A stretch of 64,000 nucleotides of DNA, taken from positions 13,270,922 through 13,334,921 of the forward strand of contig CM068379.1 of assembly GCA_034770075.1 (NCBI GenBank), written 5' to 3'. How positions within the stretch are numbered: the first letter of the stretch is position 1; each line of letters begins with the position of its first letter. Under the pieces are notes generated by a model. It did no database searches and was not told where the DNA came from. It saw only the letters and a program-made list of their open reading frames with translations. Origin of the DNA: Aralia elata. Its lineage: Eukaryota; Streptophyta; Magnoliopsida; Apiales; Araliaceae. The translations under genes and the position numbers were made by a program. Shown here one piece after another: positions 1-10,842 of the stretch.

Positions 1-666
1 AATAATTATAAATTATTATATTTATCATATCCAATATATCTACATATTATATCGCACGTAATCACGTATACAATGAAATATAATAAAACACATTAAAAAT
101 AAAAATAAAAATAAAATTTTATTTTATTTTATTCTTATTTTATTTGCTCGGAACTTTGAATCACTACATTCTTCCCCCCTTATAATACTATATTCAATTA
201 TTTTCTTTTCTCTCTATAAATTATTTTCTCACAATTTATTTAACTATAGCGAATATAATAATATACTCACTACATAAAAAGAATGCATACATTTTACCCA
301 ATAAAATGGAGGTTATTAAATATATTTAATACCACCAATTTACTATATTAAAATAATTTAATATTATAAATTATTTTAATAATTTTCTTCATCATAAATT
401 TTACCCATCTCATTTCTTCTTACTAAATTGATTCTACAATTTATTTACATGAAATAATAAATATATAACAATAATATATTTCTACAATTTATTTACATGA
501 AATAATAAATATATAATAATAATAATATATTTATTACTCATAAAATCGCATATTGCATAACATTTATTCACTTATGCAATATAATATCACTTCACATATC
601 ACCAAATAAGAATTTTATTTATTAAATTCTTATTTCAATATTTTTCTAAAAATTCGGGTCATCACA
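1..666 (-). repeat. Element A 3' LTR, partial
   Basis: This is the last 666 bases, in plus orientation, of the left LTR of A. It matches 5833-6451 with few differences and ends in ATCACA, i.e. the LTR begins TGTGATGACC on the coding (minus) strand. It is longer than its partner mainly because of a 48-bp tandem duplication at 432-527. The sequence is very AT-rich and has no coding potential. Confidence 0.85.
432..527. repeat. 48-bp tandem duplication private to the left LTR of A
   Basis: The stretch starting TTCTACAATTTATTTACATG at 432 is repeated from 480 with almost no change. The matching place in the right LTR (about 6264-6312) has a single copy, so the duplication arose after insertion. 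Confidence 0.85.
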
Positions 667-679
667 TTCTTCCCCTCTT
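667..679 (-). other. Polypurine tract of element A
   Basis: Directly inside the left LTR the plus strand reads TTCTTCCCCTCTT, which is AAGAGGGGAAGAA on the coding strand. Position next to the LTR and purine content fit the plus-strand priming site for reverse transcription. An 18-base hairpin follows at 685-702. Confidence 0.75.
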
Positions 680-3266
680 ATAAGGATTTCGTCCCCGAAA
701 TCACAACACCGAACATTTCTTACTCGGTTTAAATCTATTTTGCTGCGTAGTTTTATCGTTGAATAACCTCAAATTATCGCTTAAGTTTTATATCACCCAT
801 TTCCTGTCTTTTCCTTAATCACTTCTTATAGGTTTCATTTCGAAGTTGTCATTAAACTCGATTATCTTTCGAGTATTATTCTTTCTTTAATCCATACACT
901 TTCCTTCTATGATCATTGTATTCACAATCGTGATCTACTAAACTCATAAACATTCATTCGATTCATCGAATTCACGCATCGAGTTCTTTGACCAACTTTC
1001 TCTTCTAGAGATCTTTTCGAATTTATTGTACGTTTTGTACATCTTTTCTCTTCTTTCTTTATGTCATTCTTTCTCAAGAATACATCTAGACTCGTTGCAT
1101 TTCACGACTACTTCTTTTCTAGGAAACATCATCCCTTCTATACTCAATTACCAGAATTGAAATTCTCCACAATTGATCAATAATTGTGAAACAATATGAA
1201 TAACTAAGGAATTTCAAAGATTCGCTTTGGAATGGCTTTCTGTATCCATCTAAAGGTCATAAAGACCACAAACTTTCTTTTTCATGTTTTTGAAAAGGTT
1301 CTATCAGAAATTCATCTGTGAACCGTCTGGTCTTACGGGCATGTAGGTGATCAGCCTGTGTTATGCCCTGTGTTGATCTCTGCTATCTATGCCGCTATTT
1401 CGCGTAAACAGAATTTCCCAATTCAGGAATGTTCCGTGTTGATCAACACTATCTGAGTGGCCGCCATTAGGCGCCAATTTGAACGATATACGTTCATCTG
1501 TGCCACCATCTGGTGCTCTGAAAACTTTCCCAATTAAGGGATTTTAAAAATCTGGAGTCCAAACCAAAATGGTTTAGTTGGATAGCTCAAAAGCTTAATA
1601 TAAGCGATATCTGAATCTGTGTCTAGCCGATTCAAATGGCGTTTGACACTTCTATCTTTATCAAAACATTGAAAATCATTTTATGACGCATAGTACCACA
1701 CTGTTTTACCAGTGCGTTAAGGATGCCGTCATTTTTATGACTTTATCATACAACATCATACCATAGTGGGTTGACGATCCTTAGATCACATCCAACACTA
1801 GGTTAATCTGTATTGATGACTCCATCATCGGTCATTCTACACCAGGTTACATGATGCATTGATGACTATTTAAAAATACATTTTGATATTTTAAATTATT
1901 TTTTGTCTAGCCGAAACAAATAGCATAGACTCCTCTTTAAACGGTTCAAAACCATTGAAAAATTATGTTTGGTGTTATCATGCCGCAATAGGTAACGATG
2001 TGATAATGGCTCGAAGTCCATCTACACACCCTTGTCACCTTGTTTTGAGGATAACAAAAATTTTATTTTTATTTTTAAAGGCACATTAGTGCGAATTTAG
2101 CTTGATGTCAAAAATTTCGAAGTCTAGCATAGCTAGAAGATTTGGAATACCTATGCCTCCACCATCAACTTCAATTTCTCTTATGATCCATTGCTTAATA
2201 ATTTTATCTATTTCTATCATCCTTAAAGCTTACTATACTAGAAATTCTCAATTCTTCATGCATAACTTTTCTATACCCCAATATAGTTCATTAAACATAC
2301 CACACGTTATGAGTTCAGGAACTTACCATAATCATATGAGTTTAGGAACTTATCCTAGTCAGACCAAAGACGTCCATTCGCCGAGGGGTTCAAAAACGTA
2401 CCATATGATTATGAGTCACGAACTTACCATAAGTATGATTTTTAAGAACTCGTACCTAAGCTTAATATTCTCTAACTATCGAATATAAATATGAGAAAAG
2501 AATCATCTTCTCACCATATATATATCGATAACGCGACACCAGTATTTCAATGATTATCAATATAGGAAGCTAAGTGGTTGTCGAACCAACTCATCCACTA
2601 ATCAATATAGGAAGCTGAGCGGTTGTTAAACCATGGACAAATCCCGTCCCATACCAGGATTTGTTCAACTCAACCACTATATTAATATAGGAAGCTAAGT
2701 GGTTTTCAAACCAAGCACAAATTCTTGTCCCATACCAGGAATCGTACAACTCAACCACTAACATGAGTTCTCAATTGAAATCCCAGATAATTCTAACTTC
2801 CCCTTTTACTCAATACGAATTTCATTTAATCTGTATCTCAATATTAATTACTCCTTCATGAGCTTACATAGTACAATTTCATAGTACAACTTTTGTACAA
2901 CAATTCTGCTATAAAATTTTTAATTAATCGATTGATCATCTATCATTTCATGTCTTAATCAGATCACGTTGTGATCCTTTCTTATAATCGTGTTATATTT
3001 CGATTCTTTTCTATCTTATGATCGTTTTGTTTTTTTTTCATATTATTTTATGATTATTCAAATCAGGTGTTCCCTGGTCCTTTAGTTTTTCAAGATTCTT
3101 CTTCAAATCTTTGCGTATTATCTTAACGCATTCTTTATGGATTTCTAAATTCATTTCAAGATCATTTACACCTCATTCGAGTTTATGTTTAGCTTCTTCT
3201 TCCTTTCCATCTATCTTGTTTACGGTTATAGCCTAAGGTATACTTACCTAAGGTTTATAACCCATA
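680..3266 (-). other. Interior of element A, no recognisable ORF
   Basis: About 2.6 kb between polypurine tract and primer-binding site. Neither strand gives a frame that I recognise as gag, protease, RT or integrase. It holds a hairpin beside the polypurine tract (685-702), a somewhat GC-richer block at about 1320-1520 that shares a motif with LTRs F and G, and tandem repeats at 2557-2762. A 128-codon plus-strand frame at 2102-2488 shows no domain and runs against the element's orientation, so it is not called as a gene. Confidence 0.6.
2557..2762. repeat. Tandem repeat, about 81-bp unit, 2.5 copies
   Basis: The phrase AATATAGGAAGCTAAGTGG starts a unit at 2557 (shortened, about 45 bp), 2602 and 2682 (about 80 bp each). 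The long units also share CCCATACCAGGA and end in CAACCACTA. Differences between copies are point changes. No function is evident. Confidence 0.8.
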
Positions 3267-3278
3267 GCTCTGATACCA
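3267..3278 (-). other. Primer-binding site of element A
   Basis: Plus strand GCTCTGATACCA equals TGGTATCAGAGC on the minus strand, the usual PBS complementary to the 3' end of initiator-Met tRNA. One base separates it from the LTR terminus at 3280, as expected at the 5' LTR of a minus-strand element. Confidence 0.88.
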
Positions 3279-3279
3279 C

Positions 3280-6200
3280 TGTAACGCCCCCAAAATCGGG
3301 ACCAACTTTATCCAAAATTAGGACTAATCTTAATCCTGACCTTGTGCGTTAATTACTATCTTAATTCAGCTTGACATCATACTATGATGAAATAATAGTT
3401 GAAAATGTGGATAATTAAAATTTTTCTATATCTTTATTTCTATTCTCTGAATCGCAACCTTTACGATTATATATCGAAGTAGATATGAGTATATACAACT
3501 CAATTCTACATTCAGATTCTTTATTATATAGTATTATCACTATATTGATTTGCTTATTTTCATGCATTCAAAACAAATATTCTTTATTTATTGAATATCT
3601 CAAGGTTTACTTACCTATCAGTACACATGTCAAGAACCCTCATCATGATTCAATGCAAATTTTTAAATAAAGAAAAGGTATTCCTTTGCACGCCTTCTAA
3701 TCCATATCATCAGATGGCAAATAATATCGCATTGTATCCTTGACCTGCAAAAAGTTTATTTTTGCAAGATTGAGCTCGACAGCTCAGCAAATTTAACAGC
3801 TTTCATGCTTCACATAGCACATAATTTCATGCTCAATTCATATCTCATGATTATCATAATTCTAAACAATATAATTCATATGTTTAGCATATCCCATATC
3901 ACATCAAGACTGAGTTCCAAAACTCAATCAATTTCAGTCATACGTTGACTTTCACAATTCAACAAACATAAAGTATAATTTAGCATATTTGTGAAAATCT
4001 CATATAATATCAAGATCACATAACACAAAGGAACTAAAAAACTTGCCTTGCTCGGTGATTATTGATATAAACTTTAGTTTAACTTCACTTCGTGAATCCT
4101 ACACCATTATGTACACATGTATACACATATTAGCCTATTTATTCAATGTATACTTATAGCAAATAGTTGCACACACTTGGTCACATAAGCCAAGTAACTA
4201 TGTAAAGTCGTTCATTCAACCCATTGCATCACATGCTTTTATACATTAGCCTGAATTCTGAAATCAAACAGTTTTAGAAAACTTCTTAGAAAACTTTTAC
4301 TATTCATGTTTCCTAAAACATATTAGTCCTGGCATTACAGTGCTTGTATGCCATGAGCTTATTTCAATCTGTGTGAATCGTTTAGGCTATATGCCCGCGT
4401 ATACGCCTAGCGTTCTAGCTCTTTTTGTTAATCCTAGTTGTTTAATATAAGCAACATTTAAATAGATTTAAACATTAAATGAATATGTTAGTTTGAACCT
4501 CCTCAGGTTTAGTTGATTAAGTCAGGAAGGATGAGTACATATTGGCATTAAGGTTTTCTTCTGAGGTTCTGCAGCAGCGGTGCTGCTTCGCAGAATTGAA
4601 TTCCTTCCCGCTCTGTTTTCTGAGTTGTTGTTTTTTTTTCCCTTCAAAATCAATATCAAAACTTCTTAACATGCTCTATGACTGCTATAACACGGTTTCA
4701 TTATATAAGAACAGGTTTCTATACCTATCCCACATAACCATCTAATATATAAATCTGTTAATTTCTCTTAGTTTCCAAAATTTTGGAAAATATATTCATT
4801 TGGGAAATTTATCAAATGACTTGTGTGCAAAACTTAGAAACTCCATATTCATAGATATGTGAAACATAGTCAGCCCAGAGTTCATAGAAATCAATTACAA
4901 CAATCACAGATATTCCCAACCATCAATTTCTCAAATTAGCACCCAACAAATCATCAGACTAACCATTCATATATTTTTTTTCCCATATGTTCACTACTCA
5001 ACTTATTAAATCTACTACCAAGTACAAGAGAGGTAAAAAGAAGAGTACGTTAGTTCCCATAAACTCACAAATAACAATCTAGTATACCTCTTGGTTGCTT
5101 GATTTTCAGTACAATAGAAGTGATTCAACGTTAATAGCTTGAGAGAATAGAGAAATTAGGCTTGAGCATTTGTTTCGAACGGAAGAAGAAAACAAAATGG
5201 AAGAAAGCTGAGGCTTGAATTTTATAGCAGTTTTTTTTTCGTGTTGCCCCCTTCCTTTTCTTGTTTTCCAAATCAAAGGTTTGGTCATTACGAAATAGCA
5301 CGGCTGCGTTCATGATCTAGGCTAGCTCTAGCTTGCCAGCTCCTGCTTATAACACTTGAAGGTTACTCGATTTACTAACCTAGCTTGCTAGTCTAATGGT
5401 ATACAGATAATACATATTTACCATATATAAAGTATAACATTTATTATACTTTTAGTACGCATTACATTAAGCATCAAGTATTTTAAATTTTGTTTTTAAT
5501 ACACTTTATCCATAATAACATAATACTCATAAATCTTTTCCATAAAAATGGAGGTCATTTATTAAAAAAAATAATGTATTTAGTAAATAAATTTATTTTA
5601 TTAGAGTAATTTATTTATCATAAGTTACTTTAATATTCATGCAAATACATCAATCACCTTATGATCTACTTCCAAAAATTATTTACATAACGAATATATT
5701 TTTAACATATTTATTACATTACTTTCCATACATTATACCGCGATTATTCATAAAAGCAGTTTAATAAATCGGACAAAATAGTAATTCTATTTTTTTCACA
5801 TAATAACTTGCTTGTAACAATTTATTAGATACAATAATTATAAATTATTATATTTATCATATCCAATATATCTACATATTATATCGCACGTAATCACGTA
5901 TACAATGAAATATAATAAAACACATTAAAAATAAAAATAAAAATAAAATTTTATTTTATTTTATTCTTATTTTATTTGCTCGGAACTTTGAATCACTACA
6001 TTCTTCCCCCCTTATAATACTATATTCAATTATTTTCTTTTCTCTCTATAAATTGTTTTATCACAATTTATTTAACTATAGCGAATATAATAATATACTC
6101 ACTACATAAAAAGAATGCATACATTTTACCCAATAAAATGGAGGTTATTAAATATATTTAATACCACCAATTTACTATATTAAAATAATTTAATATTATA

Positions 6201-6451
6201 AATTATTTTAATAATTTTCTTCATCAAAATTTTTTACCCATCTCATTTCTTCTTAATAAATTGATTCTACAATTTATTTACATGAAACAATAAATATATA
6301 ATAATAATAATGTATTTATTACTCATAAAATCACATATTGCATAACATTTATTCACTTATGCAATATAATATCACTTCACATATCACCAAATAAGAATTT
6401 TATTTATTAAATTCTTATTTCAATATTTTTCTAAAAATTCGGGTCATCACA
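3280..6451 (-). repeat. Element A 5' LTR, complete, about 3.17 kb
   Basis: Runs from TGTAACGCCC to GGTCATCACA and so has TG...CA ends. It is AT-rich apart from a small GC-rich near-palindrome at about 4572-4598 (GCAGCAGCGGTGCTGCTTC). A block at about 3764-3800 (TGCAAGATTGAGC...CAGCAA) resembles blocks in LTRs F and G. Several frames of 60-67 codons (for example 3485-3670, 4542-4745 and two on the minus strand near 5106-5313) have no recognisable domain and are treated as chance. Confidence 0.85.
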
Positions 6452-7299
6452 CATACACCTATACAAATTCATACCGAGTCTCTATCTCCTATTCAGATAT
6501 CTTCTATACTTACTATACCTCAAAAATCTCTTGTTCATTTTACTTCCTCCTCCCCATTCTCTTCGCCAAATGTAAAGTTTCAAAATCCTACGTCTGATAA
6601 AACTAAAACATTTATCCTTGTTCCACCAAAAGATTCACCTATACACTCTCTATCCCCCATTCAACTAATAAAGCAAGAATCCAACTCGTCTATTCCTTCC
6701 AATATTTCTTCCTCTTTCGAAAATGAATTCTTTGACCTACCTCTTGCTTTAATCAATCTCTCTCGGAGTGATAAGGTGGAATCTGAAGACTCTATCTCTT
6801 AAATCATAAAGCATCTTAAAGTCATTCCAACAACTGCCTAGCTCACTGATCTTACTTCTCATATGACTCAAGACATCGATGATAAGCCTGAACAAAATTC
6901 TACTGAGCTTCGTGATCGAATGGACAAGATTACTATTGCTACAAGTCATCTTCCTAGAGATAAGGGCATAGAGCTAAACTAGCAATTAAAGTCATTCTTC
7001 AAATATATATCTCATTGTCTTCATGATCGAGATCAGATTTTTCTTAAGACAATTGAAGATCATAAACAGGTTGTCTTGGTTCTTCAAAAACAAAACAAAA
7101 ACTCTAATCAAGCTCTGATGGACAAAGTCTTTGAACTCAGTTCCGCACTCTTGGAGTTTAACAGTGATATTACCATTCGAACTGATAACACCATGGCTTT
7201 GGTCCATTAGCAGAGTGATCAAGCTGCTACCCATAAAGAAGATATTCGAGCTGATATTGTTATATCTTCTTCCCAAATCCAAGAGCTAGTTAAATTAGT
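6452..7299 (+). pseudogene. Element C post-pol ORF, upstream fragment
   Basis: One plus-strand frame reads from the A junction to the B junction with a Ser/Pro-rich start, then a long, charged, probably coiled-coil stretch. It is broken by stops near 6799, 6838, 6979 and 7207. The part with FFDLPLALINL, followed by a PTT..LTDLTSHM segment, matches the D post-pol ORF at 18670-18830 (YFDLAIALANL, then PTTDELTDLTVGM). It is therefore the C-terminal half of a sirevirus-type protein encoded after pol. Its 5' part lies left of the window beyond A, and its 3' part continues at 45871 on the far side of B. The protein's function is unknown. Confidence 0.65.
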
Positions 7300-8050
7300 T
7301 GATAAGTGCATAATATTCTATGATTTTGATTCATTTATGCTTATTTTTATTACATGTTTTATGTGTATATGAGCTTATTAAGGTATGTATTGATTTTAAG
7401 GGGGAATTGGAGCTAAAAAAAGAAAAAAGGTTCAAAAATGGGCGCGCAAGGAGAAAACAAGAAAAGTGGCAGAATGTAGAGAGCCGCGGTGCTCTTAAGG
7501 AAGATTCGCGGTGCTGGAATAGGAGTCGTGAAGCTCTCAAGGCAAGCCGTGGCGCTGAGGTGCTTTCTTGGGCGTGTGAGTGGGCGCGTAGCAAGGTCGT
7601 CAGCAGGAAATTTTCAAAGCTTTGTTATTTTTGGAGGAATTCTATTGCAACTTGGATTGTAATTCTTAGAGCTTTAAGACTTTGTTCTAGGAGTTTAAAT
7701 ATATGTTTTTAGTCAAGTATTAGGGATGACTTTTGCACACAATTGCAAACCATAGATTTGAAGGCTAGATTGAAGGCATGTCAGGCTAAGTTTTCTATTT
7801 CAGTTCTAAGGGATGTTGAACCTTCTTTACAATTAATGCTTTAATTGAGTTAACATTTATTTATTCTTTCATATATAAAACTTATTCTTGATAATCTGTT
7901 TTAATTATTTGAATGATATTTGTTTTGATTGATTTAATAATGGCCAATTAAGTTGATCAAGCTATTATCATTTGCTAGATTAAGGTATAATATTAAGAAA
8001 ATGATATTGTATCTGATCATAAGTAGTAGTTAGTGATACCTGATTGTGGT
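7300..8050 (+). repeat. Element B 5' LTR, first part
   Basis: Begins TGATAAGTGCATAATATTC and matches 44570-45318 of the 3' LTR. It includes a cluster of GC-rich motifs (GCCGCGG, TCGCGGTGCT, GCCGTGGCGCT) at 7483-7560 and a TATA-like AAATATATG near 7696, so the GC motifs lie about 100-250 bp upstream of the likely start, in U3. The 130-codon frame at 7320-7712 and its antisense partner overlap this promoter DNA and carry no domain. The LTR is cut at 8050 by solo LTR E1. Confidence 0.85.
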
Positions 8051-8915
8051 TGTTTGCCTAATTCTAAACTAGCACAAATACGCAAGTATACCCAGCCCAC
8101 AAGTAATAAAGTGTAAGTAGAGTATCGTTCCCACGGAGAAAAACTGTATTTTATAATAACAATTATCAACTTCGTATTAACTCAATTTTATTAAACAATC
8201 GATTAAATTATTTTGATTTTCTGAAATTAATTAATTAATTCTAATAAAACTAATTTCCTCAAGTTTGAAAATAGATTTTAAAGACTTAAAACTATAACTA
8301 CACTTTGATCAATATACTTCCTATCAAATTATGCTAATTATCTCGGATTGTTAATCAGAAACTCATAAATATTTACGACCATCACTCAATGTATCATAAA
8401 CAAATCAATTTAAATCCACAAATAATAGAATTAAGATGAACACCCTAATTAACTAATTCACTATATCTCTATGTGAATTACAATTAAAAAGGATTTAAAG
8501 CTTAGGTACCCTATTAGATTATATGCAGTGAATAGATATATCTCTATCCTAAACACAAATTATGAATTCCATCGACATGTAGAAAACACAATCACATGCT
8601 ATTATAGTCAGATCTAAACCTATAATCCATCTCTCAAGTTCATATAGATTATCCCAGTAATGGCCAATAAATTAAGCAATTAAGCATAAACCATAATAGA
8701 CAACCCAACAATAGTTAACAATAATTATCCGAGAAGCATATCAAACAAAACTACAAAATAAGATCCGTTGTAGTCTTAAAAAGGAATTTAGTTCATAATT
8801 AAACTAGAATCCATCATCCACAAATTAAATAGCATTCAAAATACAAAAGTAAGAGATAACGAAAAGAATAAAAATTGATGGTGCAATCCTTGTATCTCTC
8901 CTTAGCTCCTGCGTT

Positions 8916-8920
8916 GAATC
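8916..8920. repeat. Target-site duplication of element D, left copy
   Basis: GAATC immediately precedes the TGTTAGGAATC terminus of D and recurs at 21823-21827 after its ...ACTAACA end. The duplicated bases belong to the E LTR sequence (TTGAATCTCTC in the intact E LTRs). Confidence 0.95.
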
Positions 8921-10800
8921 TGTTAGGAATCACATGGCTTTAAATTTGATGTTGTGATGCTAATGTATATGTGCATCAGTAGCTGTATTGTAAAGTCCTT
9001 AAATGAAATACATGTACAAGGACTTAGAAGATCAAATATGTTAGGTTGATCTAAGCTGAATGAATATCTATCTGATCAAAGCATGCTTGTAATATTAGGT
9101 TTTCTAAAGTCCTTAAATGAATTTGATGTAGAAGGACTTAGAATAGAAAAATATCAAACTTGTTAGGTTGATCTTATGAGCTAAAATATTATATGTATAA
9201 ACAAGGGCAGACTGAACGTAAAGCACTGCACATGCTAAGTGAAGGATCGTAGAGCAGTTAGCCAACTTCATAGAGTCAAAGTATGCAATTACAGACTTTG
9301 TCAGGAAAAACATAGAGCAACTCTCGGTAGGACGTATAGTACTCTTGGCAGAACGTTAAGTACTGTCAGCAGGACGTAGAGTTCTCTCCGCAGAACGTAA
9401 AGAACTCTCAGCAGGACGTAGAGTTCTCTCGGTAGAACGCAAAGCACTCTCGGCAGGACGTAGAGTTCTCTCGACAGAACGTAAAGCTCTCTCGGCAGAA
9501 CGTAGAGCACTCTCGGTAGGACGTAGAGTTATCTCAGCATTATTGTGCTAACTCTCAGGATCGTAGATTCTTCATAGCCTGTCACTCTATAATTCACAAA
9601 GACTGTCTACAACAAAGTACAGAATCATAGAGTAGTCTTTGCTAGAGGTCTTAAAGATTAAATCAGCACTTCTAATGAAGAATATAAAGGCAAAGCATTG
9701 ATACTATTTAAGAATGATCAAAATGCATGTCACAGTGAATGTCTGCAAACATCAAACGATCGTAGAGCTGTAACTCTGCAATCACACTGACGACACGATG
9801 ACTAGAAAGATCGTAGAGTCAACACATCAGACAAGCAACTCAGATCTGAATTAAATATTCTAAGTTGCCCATAATGAGTGATCCGAAGAATAACCTGTCG
9901 AAGATAGTTGCTGAATATTAAACAAAATCAGTGGGGAGCAAACATCTATAGTCTGCAGATACTCAGAGCACTATCTTGGTACAGGCTAATACGAGCTGAC
10001 TCACCCTACTACTGTAGGCAACAAGGAATAAATTATTCCTAAGTTCAGTAACACATCTCAACCGAAAGATTAGATGCAACGACCACATTTCAACGAAAAG
10101 ATTTTCAGAAGCATCTACATAAGGTAGATGGATTGAAGATTACAAGATAAGTAAGAACAACAAGGCAAAATCAAATTTGTTAAAGTATCACTCTACAATC
10201 CTAAGGGAACTATCTTGCTTCGCTGCTTAGTTCAACAGACCAAATGCTTCAAGCAACTCAGTAGCAACAAAACAATCACTCTCTATCAAGTGAAAGGGTT
10301 AACAGGTGACCAACCTAAGTCAAGTCTACTGGACTTGCTGAGTACCAAAGGGTATAAGAGATTCTAAGGCTGCTGGTCTTAGTCTATAAAGTTCCAAGGC
10401 TGCTGGCTTTGAAGAGTACGTTGTGTATAGAATTCCAAGACTGCGGGTCTTAAAGGAATCTTTGTGATTCAGTTGTAATGATATCCTTAGTGGATTTGTT
10501 ACTCGAGGAGTATAACAGTGGAGTAGGAGTCTTGTGTGCTCCGAACCACTTAAAGTCTTGTCTCTATCTCTTTGCACTCCTTAATTGCCATAACTACTAT
10601 AACTGTTTTATTAATATTTCATCACATCCATTATATCTATTCTATCTTTAAGGGGGATTTTATCAAACATATATTCCACTGTGTTTAATTACTTATCTAT
10701 TTGCCAAACTGATAACTCATTCTTTGAAAACGAGTTAAAAAGTTTTAAAGAATCTATTCAACCCCCCTCTAGATATCTTTCGTGCCTTCGGGAACTAACA
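8921..10800 (+). repeat. Element D 5' LTR
   Basis: A 1880-bp LTR from TGTTAGGAATC to GGAACTAACA. It contains a TATA-like ATGTATAAACAAGG near 9192, a cluster of CGTAGAG-type half-sites from about 9200 to 9850 and a 21-bp minisatellite. The frames at 9113-9313, 9301-9510 and 10326-10577 (minus) fall inside the LTR and are not considered genes. Confidence 0.93.
9313..9540. repeat. 21-bp minisatellite with a 42-bp higher-order unit in the D 5' LTR
   Basis: About eleven 21-bp units alternate between two forms, roughly GGACGTAGAGTTCTCTCGGCA and GAACGTAAAGCACTCTCGGCA. Each unit includes one CGTAGAG/CGTAAAG half-site. Because 21 is a multiple of three, the antisense strand shows an open frame of repeated LYVLPRE units; this is an artefact of the repeat. 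Confidence 0.9.
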
Positions 10801-10802
10801 AT

Positions 10803-10814
10803 TGGTATCAAAGA
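10803..10814 (+). other. Primer-binding site of element D
   Basis: TGGTATCAAAG just after the LTR end (10800) is the initiator-Met type PBS (consensus TGGTATCAGAGC) with changes. Confidence 0.8.
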
Positions 10815-10842
10815 AGGTTCTCTTATATAAAGCTTAACCCGC

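Larger units (their letters stand above)
1..6451 (-). mobile_element. Element A: LARD-like non-autonomous LTR retrotransposon (left end outside window)
   Basis: Bases 1-666 repeat 5833-6451 nearly base for base, and both copies end in ...GGGTCATCACA. The unique DNA between them starts with a pyrimidine run (a polypurine tract on the minus strand) and ends with GCTCTGATACCA, the complement of an initiator-Met tRNA primer-binding site, just before TGTAACGCCCCC. The element is therefore read on the minus strand, with an LTR of 3280-6451 (about 3.17 kb) and an interior of only about 2.6 kb. No gag or pol similarity is visible in the interior. Long LTRs with a non-coding interior are the definition of LARD elements. 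The terminal blocks resemble those of chromodomain element G, so a related autonomous element may have supplied the enzymes (inference). The TSD cannot be checked because the left end is off the window; CATAC (6452-6456) would be the right copy. Confidence 0.8.

Noticed and set aside
2102..2488. 128-codon plus-strand frame in element A
   Set aside because: Opposite to the element's orientation, no domain, composition like the AT-rich surroundings.
7320..7712. 130-codon frame and its antisense partner in LTR B
   Set aside because: Covers the GC motif cluster and TATA region of the LTR; the equivalent frame is not kept in the 3' LTR.
9301..9510. Open antisense frame of repeated LYVLPRE units (also at 20336-20521)
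   Set aside because: The frame is open only because the minisatellite unit is 21 bp; it lies in an LTR, antisense, and no such protein is expected.
9313..9540. CRISPR-like regular repeats
   Set aside because: Units are contiguous with no unique spacers, and the context is a plant LTR.
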